Shown: in pieces, positions 10,881 to 22,560 of the stretch
Layout of the letters: each line of letters starts with the position of its first letter
Numbering within the stretch: position 1 is the stretch's first letter
Assembly (NCBI GenBank): GCA_021234155.1
Contig: JAJEKV010000014.1
Span: 17,578,652 to 17,642,651, forward strand
Length of the DNA stretch: 64,000 nucleotides
Reading direction: 5' to 3'
Source of the DNA: Isoetes taiwanensis
Taxonomy: Eukaryota > Streptophyta > Lycopodiopsida > Isoetales > Isoetaceae
Made by a program: the position numbers and the translations under genes
Notes under the pieces: model-generated
Database searches by the model: none
Seen by the model: the letters and a program-made list of their open reading frames with translations, nothing else
What the model was told of the DNA's origin: nothing

Positions 10881-11715
10881 TTAAGATTAATCTACGCATG
10901 CCACATACGCTTAGTATGGGTCGCATGCGTTGTTACCGATGATGGGACCACTACGGTGATCTCTAGGGCGTGGTGTAATGTCAATGTAGGCATGACCGCG
11001 TTTCCGCTTGGGCGAGTGGAAGGTAGATTAGAAAGTCTACTTCGTCCCCACTAAGTAGACGACCTCGAGAGAAAGGAGGTCATTGAGGAATGCATTGATA
11101 GGAAAAGCACCTTTAGCCCCATATATGCTTTGATAGGAGGAATCTATCCTTCGCGCCCCCCACGCGAGAAGGATATCCTCCACGCTGGGCAACTAGAGGT
11201 GTAGGCATGAGCGGCATATAGGCATGTAGGCGCTGTCTCCGCGGCCATAATGGAAGATTCACCCTCTTCCTACGCCGGGAGATTAGCCATGCATCCATGT
11301 AGATAGGTGGGGTGGTCACCATATAACCAAAAATTTTAATTAATAATTAAATGGTACTAACGTAGTGTCGACCTGCAGGCCAGTAGAGCGCTCCGGAGGG
11401 CAAGGAGGTCGGACTACGAAGACTTGCAACACAAATTTTGTTGGAATGTGTTGCAAGGAATGAAGAGTGCCTCGGACGTAATTTTAAAATTTTGATAAAC
11501 TTAATAGTAATGTTAAGGGAATGTTGGAGTAATCTGTTAGTAATGTAGTGAATTGATAAGTTATTTTATAATATAATAATGTGATAAAAGTATTACCTTA
11601 AGGTAATCGTAATGAATGTGTAAGTATTATAGTAGTATATCGTATGCATCGCCGATTGCGGGTTAGGAAGATTCCAAGGTGGGGAGAACCCACGATCTTT
11701 GCGGACAAAGATCAT
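10881..11715 (+). other. 3' non-coding internal region of the gypsy element
   Basis: I see no convincing coding frame between the chromodomain and the polypurine tract. The sequence changes from GC-rich to AT-rich at about 11,330. A copy of the polypurine-like word ccaaggtggggaga at about 11,677 precedes the true one at 11,717, a local duplication of about 42 bp. Confidence 0.6.
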
Positions 11716-11716
11716 T

Positions 11717-11731
11717 CCAAGGTGGGGAGAA
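11717..11731 (+). promoter_or_regulatory. Polypurine tract
   Basis: ccaaggtggggagaa sits directly against the TGTGACG start of the 3' LTR, as expected for the plus-strand primer of an LTR element. Confidence 0.75.
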
Positions 11732-13377
11732 TGTGACGTTCCAGCACAGTATACGCCCCCAGGACGTATATTGTACTGCCACGTCACGCGTACACGCCAC
11801 CCCGATTGACGTGTACACCAACGTATAGCCAAGTGGGTAGCCCCTAGGGGGCAACTTGCTAAGAATGTGCATTAGTATTAATGTGCACATTTTCCAATGT
11901 ACACATTAATGTGGGCACACATTTCCATGTGGCCACTTGATGCCAAGTGGGCCATACCCATAGGTGCAATTAATGTGCACATTTTCCAATGTACACATTC
12001 ATTAATGTGCACACATTTCCATGTGGGCACATTTGGCCACCTAGCCCTTAAAGGCAAGTGGGCCCATTACCAATTATCCCACATGCCAAAAGGGGATAAT
12101 TGGAAACCCTAGGGTTGGAAACCCTAACTAACCTAATTTTCGATTTTAGGGCTTTAGAACTCTGTTTTGGCTGCCTCAACAGCCAAAACCGCATCCCAGA
12201 CTCTACCTGGGAGAATTGCATCCTTAGTTCCTCGAGATTCGAGCGTTTCAGCAGGATGGTCGAGCTCAGGTCAGGAGGAGCCCCTCAAGGATCAGGTATT
12301 TGGCCAATTAGATAGTCTAAACCCTATTTTAGGCATTGAATCAGTAGGTTTAGTCTATTAGATTGCCCATAGCAGCCCTCTAGAACTCTAGATAGCAGAT
12401 TCTAACTAAAGAACCTAACTCGATGATATAGATTAGATCTTGTTCTTTAGTTCTTCTGTGATGTATATGGATGATGTATCTCCCCACTCCTTGTATTGGG
12501 AAGGGGGTAGAGACCTAAAAGCTTTGTAGTTGATGCTCCTAGAGTAGCCTCTCTAGCACACTTTGTAGATGCGCCTCCTGCACAAGAGCCACACCCTGGT
12601 TGTGGGTGAAGGGCCGACCGCTTATAAGGAGGTTCATGTTCGACTCTTGAACCACCCCTATGGTGTGTTAGTAATCAGCCGGGGTCACCGCGGACTAGGT
12701 CTAATGGCTTGCCACTGCGTGTGGGCAAGGCATGGGCTCGACACTGTGAGGTGGTGAATATGACCTTCCATTGAGTTCAAGTCTAATATCGGGCAAGGGG
12801 CTCTAGTCACCTTGAGTCAAAGATTGTAGATCTCTCGAGGGAGATCCCTACCTGCCCCATCGAACCGGGAGATGTAACCCGGATATAGCCCCTCGGCTAT
12901 GCATCCGGGCGGGCTGATCCAGTCCCAACACTTTTCAGCCCTACTCCTCAAGTGTGCACAGGAGGGCGGATGGAGTGGACAACCCTAGGCCATGTTCTTA
13001 TGCCAGCCCAAATCCATTGCCATGAATTCCATGCGCAATGAACTCGAGACCCAAGCTTGTCACCCATCCCCGTGGTTCGAGCCTTGGGTAGGATTCCCTA
13101 TGTGATGTGCCGATCTTCGCCTATGCAGATATGTGGAGGACCATCCTTCGCGATGGTCATATGATGTTGATGTATGTGCTACCGACAAGTATGTTTACGC
13201 CCGCAGCCTAGGTAGGCCCCGAGGGAGACGGTGCAATGACCCTTCCACTCTTCCCACCGGAACCCGCTACGGTTGCGGTGTCATGTGGAGGGCCCCAGAT
13301 TGGCCGGAGCTGGTATGGGGATGAACTCCTGGTTGTATACGGTGAGTGCACCGTATACGCAGTAGGGGACGCCACAG
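11732..13377 (+). mobile_element. 3' LTR of the gypsy element
   Basis: The segment starts TGTGACGTTCCAGC after the polypurine tract and ends gtaggggacgccaca. It matches 168-1,801 throughout. Relative to the 5' copy it has several short segments that the 5' copy lacks, for example around 12,245-12,300 and 12,545-12,600. A second piece of related LTR follows immediately. Confidence 0.85.
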
Positions 13378-13894
13378 AACCGGGAGGATGAGGCCCAGAA
13401 TAGCCCCTCGGCTATGCATCCCCGGCTGGCTACCGTCCCAACACTTGTCGCCCTTACTCGCAAAGTGTGCACAGGAGGGGCGGATGGAGTGGACAACCCA
13501 ATGCCATGTTCTTATGCTAGCCAAATCCATTGCCATGAATTCTGTCTGCAATGAACTCTGGAGACCCAAGCCGTCAGTCCTCCCCTTGAGTCTGAGCCTT
13601 GGGTAGGATTCCCTATGTGATGTGCTGATCTTTGTCTATGCAGATATGAGGAGGACCATCCTTCGAGATGGTCACAGGATGTGATGTATGTGCTACTGAC
13701 ATGTATGTTTACGCTTCCGCAGCTAGGTAGGCCCTGAGGGAGACGGGGTAGAATGACACCTTCACTCTTCCCACTGAGACTCGTTACGGGTGCAGTGATA
13801 TGTGGAGGGCCCTGTATCAGCATGGAGCTGGTGTGGGGGGAGAACTCCTGTTTGTATACGGTGAGTGCACCGTATACGAGTAGGGGACGTCACA
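13378..13894 (+). repeat. Right remnant of the older LTR (host of the nested insertion)
   Basis: It begins gaaccgggag and then repeats the LTR tail (compare 12,873-13,377) down to a second end at gtaggggacgtcaca. Together with 1-167 it reconstructs one interrupted LTR. Bases just left of the inserted element (gaaat) and right of it (gaacc) agree at three of five positions, as a decayed target-site duplication would. Confidence 0.7.
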
Positions 13895-13941
13895 TAGAGT
13901 ACAGATTGATTCAAGTTATATATACTTTGCTGATGATGTTA

Positions 13942-14455
13942 GAAGATTGAGGTGAAACGAGTATAGGTGGAGATGGTATGCAAATTTGGCTTACGATACC
14001 TTTCAGTGTCGACGATGGGAAATGTGTCCATTTGAAAGCTACAAATCCTTGCACTTAGGTATCGAGAGCTTGCCAACAATCAAGAAAGTACAGGCCTTCT
14101 TCTCGACTTGCGAGTCGAGAATTTCTCGACTCGCAAGGCGAGAACAGGGAGTGTACATTTTGGATTGTTGGCTGGTTGAGGGATTCTTGAGTCGCGAGTC
14201 AAGAATGCACGAAGGCTGCAGCACAAAGAATGCAGAAAGGCGATGTCGGCTCTACTGCATTCTTCAGGTGCCTGCTGATAGTCTGAGAGACTCTCCTTCG
14301 ACATATCTTGGTCGAATATTGTGAAGGGAAGTGGCCCTGACTGTCTGCAGGCCTCTGGGTCGGGCTTGTTCATGAGCTTAGAAGATTGAGGCAAAATGAG
14401 TATAGGTGCAGATGGTATGCAAATTTGGCTTAGAATACCTTTCAGTCTTCACGAT
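13942..14455. repeat. Direct repeats of about 75 bp flanking a palindrome-rich 360-bp insert
   Basis: 13,942-14,020 and 14,380-14,455 share the run from agaagattgag to gcttaSaatacctttcagt. Between them are two palindromes: tctcgacttgcgagtcgaga paired with tctcgactcgcaaggcgaga (about 14,101-14,145), and near-perfect ttcttgagtcgcgagtcaag at 14,187-14,208. I see no coding potential. From 14,456 to 14,775 I see nothing further. Confidence 0.6.
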
Positions 14456-15220
14456 TACTGACACCACGGTTGAGTTTAAGAGTGGCGAGAATAGATATTT
14501 CTGCTTGATTTTTTAAGTTCAAAGATGAAAGCAACGGACTAAGAAGACGTGTAATTGACTAGCGGATTTATAATTGGGCAAAGATGTGAGATGGGATTAA
14601 GATCCGAAAGTGTATGAGTGATGAATATACACTCCACTTCTGTTTGGAGACCTTGCTTTGCAAAAACATGGCCTTTCTATCATTGTAAATGAGCAAACCT
14701 CAATGCCTGGTCATAGTTTTGTAGCTACTTGATGAGATCATATAGATTTTGGCATAAAACCTAACGGTTCGTATGTGCGATGGTTCTTGAAGTACATAAA
14801 ATTATGCACTTCTTGAAATTTACTTAAATTTGTGACGCCTTAAATTTACGGGGACTATTTATATATGTTGAGTAGTTTGTTTGCTGTTGATGTTACTTTG
14901 TATGTGCAGGGGACGGCTTGGAGGGTTTCGTGAGTGGATTTAGGAGCGTGCCGTGCATGGGAGGGTGGCTGGGTGGCTGTCATCTACGTTGTCTGGTAAG
15001 GTTATGGTATTTTTGGATTGTGATAAGTAAGGTTGTGTTGGTGAGTCTGCTGGTGTATTAAGTATTCTAGGATTTGGGTAGCAGGTAGTAGGTTGAATAT
15101 TTTTGTGTGTATGCATGTTCGAAAGGATTGGAGTGTGAGGTTGCAATGCCAAGGCCGCGGATGATATCAGGCCCGTGGTTGCTTGCGATTCTGTGGGTTC
15201 ATTGGATGTTAGTGATTGAT

Positions 15221-15352
15221 GAGTTCAAGCATCGAGACTTCCCAATCTTTCTTTCCCCTCCTCTTTGGGCAATGTAGCTTAGTTTACGTGCTAAGTTCCA
15301 TTGTCGAAAGAGGGGTGAAAGCAAGGTTTGGGAAGTCTCGATGCTTGCACTC
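15221..15352. repeat. Hairpin family GTTCAAGCATCGAGACTTCC, unit A1
   Basis: The left arm (gagttcaagcatcgagactt through tttgggcaatg) and right arm (cattgtcgaaagagggg through gatgcttgcactc) are imperfect inverted complements of about 50 bp. They flank a 21-25-base loop that itself has ttag...ctaa pairing. The structure resembles a short foldback element or a microRNA-like precursor. No protein is implied. Confidence 0.8.
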
Positions 15353-15375
15353 AGGTCGATTTGGGAATTCGCAAT

Positions 15376-15507
15376 GAGTTCAAGCATCGACACTTCCCAG
15401 TCTTTCTTTCGCCTTCTCTTTGGGCAATGTAGCTTAGTTTACATACTAAGTTCCATTGTCCAAAGAGTGGTGAAAGCAAGGTTTGGGAAGTCTCGATGCT
15501 TGCACTC
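15376..15507. repeat. Hairpin family, unit A2
   Basis: Same foldback as unit A1, with cgacactt for cgagactt in the left arm, so one extra mismatch in the stem. Confidence 0.8.
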
Positions 15508-15530
15508 AGGTCGATTTGGGAATTCATGAT

Positions 15531-15663
15531 GAGTTCAAGCATGGAGACTTCCCAGTCTTTCTTTCCCCCGCCTCTTTGGGCAATGTAGCTTAGTTTGCAT
15601 GCTAAGTTGCATTGTCCAAAGTGGCGTGAAAGCAAAGATTGGGACGTCTCAATGCTTGCACTC
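15531..15663. repeat. Hairpin family, unit A3
   Basis: Same foldback. The right arm has gggacgtctcaatgcttgca, which creates two stem mismatches. Confidence 0.8.
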
Positions 15664-16156
15664 AGTGGCTGGCTTAGTCTCTTTTGTTTGTCCTGTTTGT
15701 TGTATCTAAAGTGCAATGGTTCTTGAAGTACATAAAATTATGCACTTCTTGAAATTTACTTAAATTTGTGACGCCTTAAATTTACGGGGACTATTTATAT
15801 ATGTTGAGTAGTTTGTTTGTTGTTGATGTTACTTTGTATGTGCAGGGGACGGCTTGGAGGGTTTCGTGAGTGGATTTGGGAGCATGCCGTGCATGGGAGG
15901 GTGGCTGGGTGGCTGTCATCTACGTTGTCTGGTAAGGTTATGGTATTTTTGGATTGTGATAAGTAAGGTTGTGTTGGTGAGTCTGCTGGTGTATTAAGTA
16001 TTCTAGGATTTGGGTAGCAGGTAGTAGGTTGAATATTTTTGTGTGTATGCGTGTTCGAAAGGATTGGAGTGTGAGGTTGCAATGCCAAGGCCGCGGATGA
16101 TATCAGGCTCATGGTTGCTTGCGATTCTGTGGGTTCATTGGATGTTAGTGATTGAT

Positions 16157-16288
16157 GAGTTCAAGCATCGAGACTTCCCAATCTTTCTTTCCCCTCCTCT
16201 TTGGGCAATGTAGCTTAGTTTACATGCTAAGTTCCATTGTCGAAAGAGGGGTGAAAGCAAGGTTTGGGAAGTCTCGATGCTTGCACTC
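16157..16288. repeat. Hairpin family, unit B1
   Basis: Duplicate of unit A1 within the 936-bp tandem copy. Confidence 0.8.
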
Positions 16289-16311
16289 AGGTCGATTTGG
16301 GAATTCGCGAT

Positions 16312-16443
16312 GAGTTCAAGCATCGACACTTCCCAGTCTTTCTTTCGCCTCCTCTTTGGGCAATGTAGCTTAGTTTACATACTAAGTTCCATTGTCCAAA
16401 GAGGGGTGAAAGCAAGGTTTGGGAAGTCTCGATGCTTGCACTC
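16312..16443. repeat. Hairpin family, unit B2
   Basis: Duplicate of unit A2. The right arm is restored to aaagaggggtgaaagc, compared with aaagagtggtgaaagc in A2. Confidence 0.8.
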
Positions 16444-16466
16444 AGGTCGATTTGGGAATTCATGAT

Positions 16467-16599
16467 GAGTTCAAGCATGGAGACTTCCCAGTCTTTCTTC
16501 CCCCCGCCTCTTTGGGCAATGTAGCTTAGTTTGCATGCTAAGTTCCATTGTCCAAAGAGGCGTGAAAGCAAAGATTGGGACGTCTCAATGCTTGCACTC
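16467..16599. repeat. Hairpin family, unit B3
   Basis: Duplicate of unit A3 with aaagaggcgtg in place of aaagtggcgtg. Confidence 0.8.
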
Positions 16600-16642
16600 A
16601 GTGGCTGGCTTAGTCTCTTTTGTTTGTCCTGTTTGTTGTACC

Positions 16643-16692
16643 TAAAGTGCCCACTAGGATGAGATCGCTCACTCATTTTAGGGGGCACTTTA
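16643..16692. repeat. Short stem-loop, 21-bp arms
   Basis: taaagtgcccactaggatga is answered by tcattttagggggcacttta around an eight-base loop. A diverged equivalent at 26,980-27,030 (atctaatttgcccctagg ... ggcgaattagat) lies in the same repeat context. Confidence 0.65.
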
Positions 16693-16734
16693 CATATATA
16701 CAAACAGGATAATTGAAAAGGGAGTAAGCCTGGA

Positions 16735-17139
16735 GCGTGATCCTCTTGAATGGTTGTCAACTCACCAGGCTTGATATTGTCCGCGGCAAACAATATAGAC
16801 TTCTCGAACCCATTAGGTATGTAGAGCACGTGCCACCCAAAGGAATGGAGTATAGAGTATACAATCCTGATGACATTCAAATGCTGATTTGGCGTACCGG
16901 AGATACGCCTCACCTATCCAGTGGTTGGGAGGATGTGGATCATGTACTTTTCGAACCTTTTGATGGATCAGATCCGTCCCAGCTGGTCCATGGCTGTTTG
17001 GCCCCTTGGCATGCATAGATTACTTCTCATCAGCAAGATTCTGTGGCATGCAAAGAGGTAAGCAGCAACGGAAGTCGAGACGGGTCTGATCCGAGGAGAG
17101 TTCTGAAGGCACTACGGTCGACGGAGGTAATGGAACACG
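16735..17139 (+). pseudogene. Dispersed repeat with a coding trace (VPPKGMEYRVYNPDDIQ)
   Basis: The 16,737-17,018 frame reads ILLNGCQLTRLDIVRGKQYR, then HVPPKGMEYRVYNPDDIQ. Related DNA recurs at 26,095-26,160, 26,745-26,906, 27,085-27,125 and 27,528-27,900, in part on the other strand, so this is a repeat family rather than a single gene. The function is unknown. Confidence 0.4.
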
Positions 17140-19190
17140 GTGAACGGAAGGGGTAATCATCAACAGTGGACCGTGCCTCTTGCGAGACTTCATCTCCATC
17201 GAAATCGGTTCACAGAAAAGTATCCTGGTGTTAAGTGTCTTCCACTTCATTGTCAACAAAGAACGAGTAGATCATATAGGAGGCCCAACAGCGCTTCGTT
17301 GCTTGATCGTTATTTCTTGAGGCCTCCTGCTATAGAATTCTCGGAGCTAACCTATCTTCAGTACTATGAACAGTACAGCTTTGTATCCTGTAGAGATAGA
17401 ACGTATAGTGATGGTGATCACCTTGAACTACCTAGGCCGCAGCTTCCTAGGAACATAGTTCGGAAGAGAAGTAAGCAAACCCTTATTTGTAGAATAAGGT
17501 TGGTGATGCCACGTGAGGGGGAGCTATTCTATTTGCGATAGTTGCTGCTGCATACTCCAGCGAGGTGTTGGGAAGACTTAAAGAAGTATAATGGGACTAC
17601 CTATGATACCTATCAAGAAGTGGTAACTGTTATGGGTTTATTGCATGATAGATCAGAGCCAGTTGTGACAATGCAAGAGGCAGTATTGGCGTTGCAAATG
17701 CCGTCGCAGTTGCGTTTCCTTTTTTCATTGCTTATCCTTTGATGGTGCTCCGGCAAGTGAGTTGTGGTCGAATTTTCATGATGAGCTGATAAAGGAGTTC
17801 CATGATATTTCAGAGACAGGCACTTTGCTTGCAGAGCAGCAAGCTCTTTTGTGCATTGAAAATGTGCTTGTGCAACATGGCTCTAGTGTTGCTGGCTTTG
17901 GCCTGCCTGAAATCCATATTCGGTCACAGCTAGTGTTGCAAGAGCTGTCAAAGTTTCCTCACCATAGATCTTACATAGAAGAGTAAAAAAAGATGCGTCA
18001 TAAGATGAACGTGAATCAAGGACGAATATATGATTATGTTCAAAAGACAGTGCACGGGCCAGGGATAAAAAGACCTGTGTTTATTGATGGGAAAGCTGGT
18101 ACATGTAAGATTTTCCTACTCAATGCTATATGTTTGTTAATCAGAGCGTCCCAGTTGATTATTTTGCCCTGTGCAAGAACTGCATTGGCTGGCCTGTTAT
18201 ATCCAGGAGGGAAAATCAAGGCCATTGTTTCAAATTCTCGTGAATCGAGAATAGTGTTGTTGTGCACTCGACTATTGAGGCCACGTCTGAGAAAGCGAGC
18301 TTGCTGATTGAATGCCATTTAATCATTTGGGATGAATTTGCGATGGCAAATAGAGCTGCGATTGAATCAGCAAGTGTGATTCTATAGGAATTGTGTAGAA
18401 ATGATGTTCCATTTGGAGGAAAATGTTTTGTGGTGCGCGAGGCGACTTTTAGGCGATAAGCCCATATAGTACCAAAGTGTTGGAGAAGTGCAACAATGGA
18501 GTCGCTTCTATTAAATCATCTGAGATTTGGAGAGCATTTATTATTCACAAGTTAGATGTATCAGTTAGAAATGCTGGGGACCCAGAGTTAATAACATTAG
18601 TGTCGTCCATAGGTGAGAATTGGCAATCAGATGTTGTGACATTTGATTTGTTTCCGACAACAACATCTATGGAAGAGGCACGGGAATTCTTATACCCGGC
18701 AGATGTTGTTTGTAGACCAACTTTGTGTGAAAGAAGAGCATTTTTATCTCCATTAAATGTGCATGTGGATGAGTTTAACAGGTCTATTCTTCATCGTATG
18801 CAGTGTCGGAAAAGAGATATTATTCTCGAGGATTCCATAAGTGGAAGTGACCGGGTAATTCACACAAAAGCCAATTCTTTGAAAATGAGTTTCTTGATAG
18901 TTATGATCACCCGACTTTGCCCAAACACACGCTTTGTCTTAAAGTAGGAGCTGTGTGTCAAATTATGAGATTGTTGGATGCGAGTAAAGGGCTTGTGAAG
19001 AATGCTAGAGCTGTTATACAGGAAATGCACAACAGATTTGTGACTGTCCGACTTCTTGGACATGAGGACACGAGCTCAGAAAATATACATGTGATTTGTC
19101 GGGCAGATTTCTTTCACCAGCCAGCGCGCTGCCCTTTTACAGTACATAGACGTCAGCTGCCGCTCAAGCTCGCATACTCACATCTGTAAC
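17140..19190 (+). pseudogene. Helitron PIF1-like helicase relic
   Basis: The pieces are in family order. ELTYLQYYEQYSF and VMPREGELFYLR (17,340-17,541) then CWEDLKKYNGTTYDTYQEVV (after a TAG at 17,539) are the linker between the Rep and helicase parts of plant Helitrons. VFIDGKAGTCKIFLLNA (about 18,080) is a Walker A block in which the usual GGTGKT has become AGTCKI. LIIWDEFAMANRAAIE (about 18,320) is Walker B. LKVGAVCQIMRLLDASKGLV and FTVHRRQLPLKLAY (18,935-19,185) are the C-terminal helicase motifs. Stops and frame changes are frequent and the Walker A lysine context is damaged, so it is inactive. No HUH Rep motif (HxHxxxQ...) is seen upstream. Confidence 0.85.
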
Positions 19191-19348
19191 GACTAGAAAT
19201 GTTGTTTTTAGAGAATTGCTTGAATAGTTGGTAATTTTTTTCCGCAATTATTTGTGATGGAGTTTTGATAACTTTAAATGTGTTCTGAAAAACTGTGTTC
19301 GTTGTGTTCGCAGCAGCTACGTAATTCTCGTGGCTGACCTGTTCGTGT

Positions 19349-20600
19349 GTGCATGATGATGAGGTATCCCTTGATGTGATCTCTTCTACTGTGTATGTAA
19401 AGATTTTTATTTTGAGGAAATGTTGTAGTACAAATGATGCTGAAAACATAGGAAGTGGGAGAACAATTTGTGCATTGGTTCAATTAACTCCTTACCAAGC
19501 AAATTGGACAATTAAAGTAAAAGTAATGTGGAAAGGACCTTTACGAGAGTTTGAGAATAGGCGAAGACCAGGCAAGGGGAAATTGCTTAATGTGGAGCTA
19601 AGAGACAAGGATGTATGCAAATTTGAATTGATTGGATTCTTACTTCCTTTGCTTTATGAATATTTAGAGAGTCGTCTTAATATATACAGGGAACGGAAAT
19701 TCAAGCAACAATGTTTGACGAGGCAGCTGACAAATTCTACAACAGACTTGAGTTGATGAAGGTAGGTTATAGGTTGATGGATAAATTGGGGATTATCTCA
19801 TGAATAGAGGTAGTCGTTGAAATTCTTTGTGGACATGTAGGTGTATTACATCTCTAAAGGAGTTGTTCGGCCTGTGAACAAACGATATACAACCGTAAAC
19901 CATGACTATCAGATAACGCTTGATGCACAGTCAATAATTGAAGTTGCCAGTGATGGGACTGCAGAGGTGGGAAACTCAATGGAGCAGAAGTTTGCAAAAG
20001 TAGATGAATTGCACAAGTACCTTGATGGGAAAGTGGTCTTTGGTACATGAAATACTTTCCGATTTGTTTGTTATGGTATTGAGATAGAATACATTGTATA
20101 ATTTCTCCTGCTTGCAGATGTCATTGGAATTGTTTGCTCAGTCTCTGTGTCAGAAACTGTTCGTAGGAAATATGATAAGCAAGATGTTTTAAAACGTACC
20201 ATCAGCCTCCTTGATGAAAGGTATTTTATGAATACAACACAGCGTGTGGATATTTTCTAACAAAGGAAACATATTCCAGTGGAAAAAGTGTAAGTGTGAG
20301 CCTATGGGGAGATCTTGCTGTGAATGAAGGAGAGAAGCTGTCGCAAATGTTGTGTGACATCCCAATAGTAATACTGACTCGTGTTCGAGCTAGCAAATTT
20401 CGAGGTTCTACTAATACTATTGATTGAATTAAATTGCTGATTGAAACTGCTGATTAGATAGTGTCTTACGCAGGTGTCTCTTTGTCAACAACAAATAAAA
20501 CAATGATGGAATTAAATCCAAACACTGTTCGCGCTACTGCCTTACGTACATGGTATGGGTTACGTGACTTCCCTTTAAATATTGTAACATGCTAATTCAA
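19349..20600 (+). pseudogene. RPA1-like single-strand DNA-binding gene, Helitron-associated
   Basis: The locus follows the helicase by about 160 bp. LVQLTPYQANWTIKVKVMWK and RRRPGKGKLLNVEL (from 19,478) then ATMFDEAADKFYNRLE (19,705, other frame) form OB-fold DBD-A of replication protein A 70 kDa. VYYISKGVVRPVNKRYTT and YQITLDAQSIIEVASD (19,840-19,960) continue it. DVIGIVCSVSVSETVRRKYD (20,119), VSVSLWGDLAVNEGEKLSQM and GVSLSTTNKTMMELNPNTVR (20,472) form DBD-B. Gaps between blocks have GT/AG-like ends, so some are probably introns. Many plant Helitrons carry an RPA1-like gene next to the helicase. The C-terminal DBD-C is missing here, but a piece of that type occurs at 39.7 kb. Confidence 0.8.
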
Positions 20601-20811
20601 CCACACTAAAGGTATGAGCAAGAAAGCATGATTTCATTAATTGGATAAAATAACGCAATTTTGAGAATTTTAAGCACACCTTATTTGCTCAAGCACGAAT
20701 ACTTTTACCTAGTTCTCGAGCCCAACAAACATGAGGTAATTAACATACACATATACATACAAATTATGTGTTATACTTGTACGTGTACATGATACTTGTA
20801 GAAGCCCAATA

Positions 20812-20932
20812 ATGGCCCTACATTCTACACCAATAATTCACATCAATAATTTTCACTTCACTATAAAAACAGCTCGACTCGGGGGTAGAGATCATTCATC
20901 TCCCATGGCTTCCTCGATGCCTCGTCCAGAGC
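20812..20932 (+). pseudogene. Small-gene family, copy 1: promoter and start only
   Basis: The sequence aataattcacNtcaataatt, a TATA box at 20,862 (ctataaaaac) and an ATG at 20,905 match the promoters at 31,521/31,564 and 32,192/32,235, with exactly 43 bp from TATA to ATG in all three. After 28 coding bases the frame is interrupted by a CAGGG transposon-type terminus. A 3' part compatible with this copy lies at about 31,035-31,198. Confidence 0.65.
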
Positions 20933-21330
20933 CAGGGATAGGTTCTATACGTACAAAATTAAAATTCCTGACGTATAAAGTCAAAAAATACGTATTTTTT
21001 AATAAAATACGTTTTTAACGTATAAAAACCTCGCCGGCCGGAAAAAAAAATTTGTCTGCTTGAAAGCTTAAGCGTCTGTGAAAAAACTTCAGACGCTAAT
21101 ACAAATTTTCTTGCCGCCAAAGTACTGGTCGACTTTCGCGTCTGCGAAAACTTGATTCAGCGTCTGAAAAGTTTTTTCGTCACGCTTTGAAACTATTTAG
21201 CGTCTGCGCGAAACCGGCCGTTGTTCAAGCAGACGTTGGTTTTCCGCGTTTGGCGTCTGTGAAAAAGTTTTCAGCGTCTGTAGCCAGAAGTTTTTAAGCG
21301 TCTGTGAAATTTTTTATATATTCAGCGGTA
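20933..21330 (+). mobile_element. Left end of a CAGGG-type (hAT-like) transposon with subterminal GCGTCTG array
   Basis: The segment starts CAGGGATAGGTTCTATACG and carries several tacgtattttt words. Then come about seven direct and a few inverted GCGTCTG(T/C)GAAA motifs separated by T-rich spacers (21,065-21,310). An inverted counterpart ending GTATTGAACCTTTCCCTG is at 56,425-56,849. CAGGG termini with repeated subterminal motifs are characteristic of hAT elements. No 8-bp duplication pairs these two ends. Confidence 0.6.
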
Positions 21331-21592
21331 GCGGTTTTAGTTTTTTAGCCAAAAACAAGGTATTTCTGCGCCCAACCTTGCAATTTGCCACCCAAAACCT
21401 TTTTTTTTTTTTCTTAGTTTTTAGGGTTTTTTTGTTTTTTTTTAGGTAGGCGGGTTAGGTCCATGATTAGGCCCTCGCTGTTGCCCCCACAATGTAAAGA
21501 GGCGTAGCGATGGTGAGTGCCTTGTTACGTGGGCTGAGCTTGGCCTATTTTAGAAAAAAATAATAATAATTTTAAGCAAATAATAATTTAAG

Positions 21593-21634
<42 letters not shown>

Positions 21635-22560
21635 GTTGCCTTCCTTAAACAACAAGCGAGAGGGGCTTTTTTAGGGTTGCGTGTTGCCAAGAGCATAGGC
21701 ATGCCCTTGCACGGTATTGCCACATTTATTTGCGCCATCTTGGGGTGGGTGGCACTTTGCTGAAGCTTAAGGCAACTAGGGTCTCCCTTTAGTAAGAGTA
21801 TAACCCTCGCTTTGGCCGTTGTTGGCCTTGGTCCTGTGATTGTCGAAGGTGTGCGTTGTACTTTTATTAAGGGTTAGGAGAATGTTTTATCAATTCACAC
21901 CCTAGTTCACGATGGTGTTGTTGATGAAAGTCCGACACTAATATAGGAGGCTGGCGTATGTTTTGATAAGCATTCGATTGGTCTCGTCTTTTGAAAAAAA
22001 GCGTGACCTAGGACAAGTGCAATGCATTTAAAACTTGCTAGCCTTGCATTTTGGAAGTAGGCTGGGCTATAGATCATAAATCGTGTTTTGGTCCTTTTAT
22101 TTGTTACCCTATCCTTGGCCTTGCACATACATACTCATGTTAGGGTCTTAGTGTAGGAAGCATAAAATTAGTGTTTTGTTTTGGTTAAAGTGAGTTGATT
22201 TACCCTCATGTGCTAAGCACTAAATTGAAAGTTTTATCTTTGCTTGACTTGTAGGTGTTCTTTGTTGTCGGTTCGTATTATCGTGAGTCGCATTTTGCTA
22301 GCACGCTAGACAATCCCTTAAAACAAAAGTATGACTTGAAGAGAGGCGGGAAGTTAACTTGCAACCAAATGTGGCATTAGTGTCTCGGATAGAGCCGCAA
22401 CCGGTAGAGGCATTGGCGTCTCAAACCACAGACTCTGGTACTGCAACACGAGGGATCATCTTACTGCGACCTTTGCAGGCGTAGAAAAAAGTAGACCACA
22501 ACAAGCATGGTCTACTTTGAGACCAATTTCATGAACTGGTTGTGTGTCGGTACGTGCAAT
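21331..22560. other. Intergenic/transposon interior without recognised gene
   Basis: T- and A-rich tracts dominate, including a poly-A run of about 33 bases at 21,597-21,630. No frame shows a recognisable motif. Confidence 0.5.

Larger units (their letters stand above)
14776..16650. repeat. 936-bp tandem duplication containing six hairpins
   Basis: Copy A (14,776-15,711) and copy B (15,712-16,650) are nearly identical. The word tggttcttgaagtacataaa recurs at 14,781 and 15,717, and the run around ggggacggcttggagggttt recurs at the same offset. Each copy carries three units of the gagttcaagcatcgagactt hairpin. Few differences separate the copies, so the duplication is recent. Confidence 0.9.

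Noticed and set aside
13378-13894. Tandem duplication within the 3' LTR
   Set aside because: The fragment at 1-167 supplies the missing left part, so nested insertion into a related LTR explains it better.
15351-16913. Minus-strand open frames of 121-208 codons across the hairpins
   Set aside because: They run through repeated foldback units and repeat the same peptide (SIETSQTLLSPLFGQWNLAC); no known domain, explained by the repeat.
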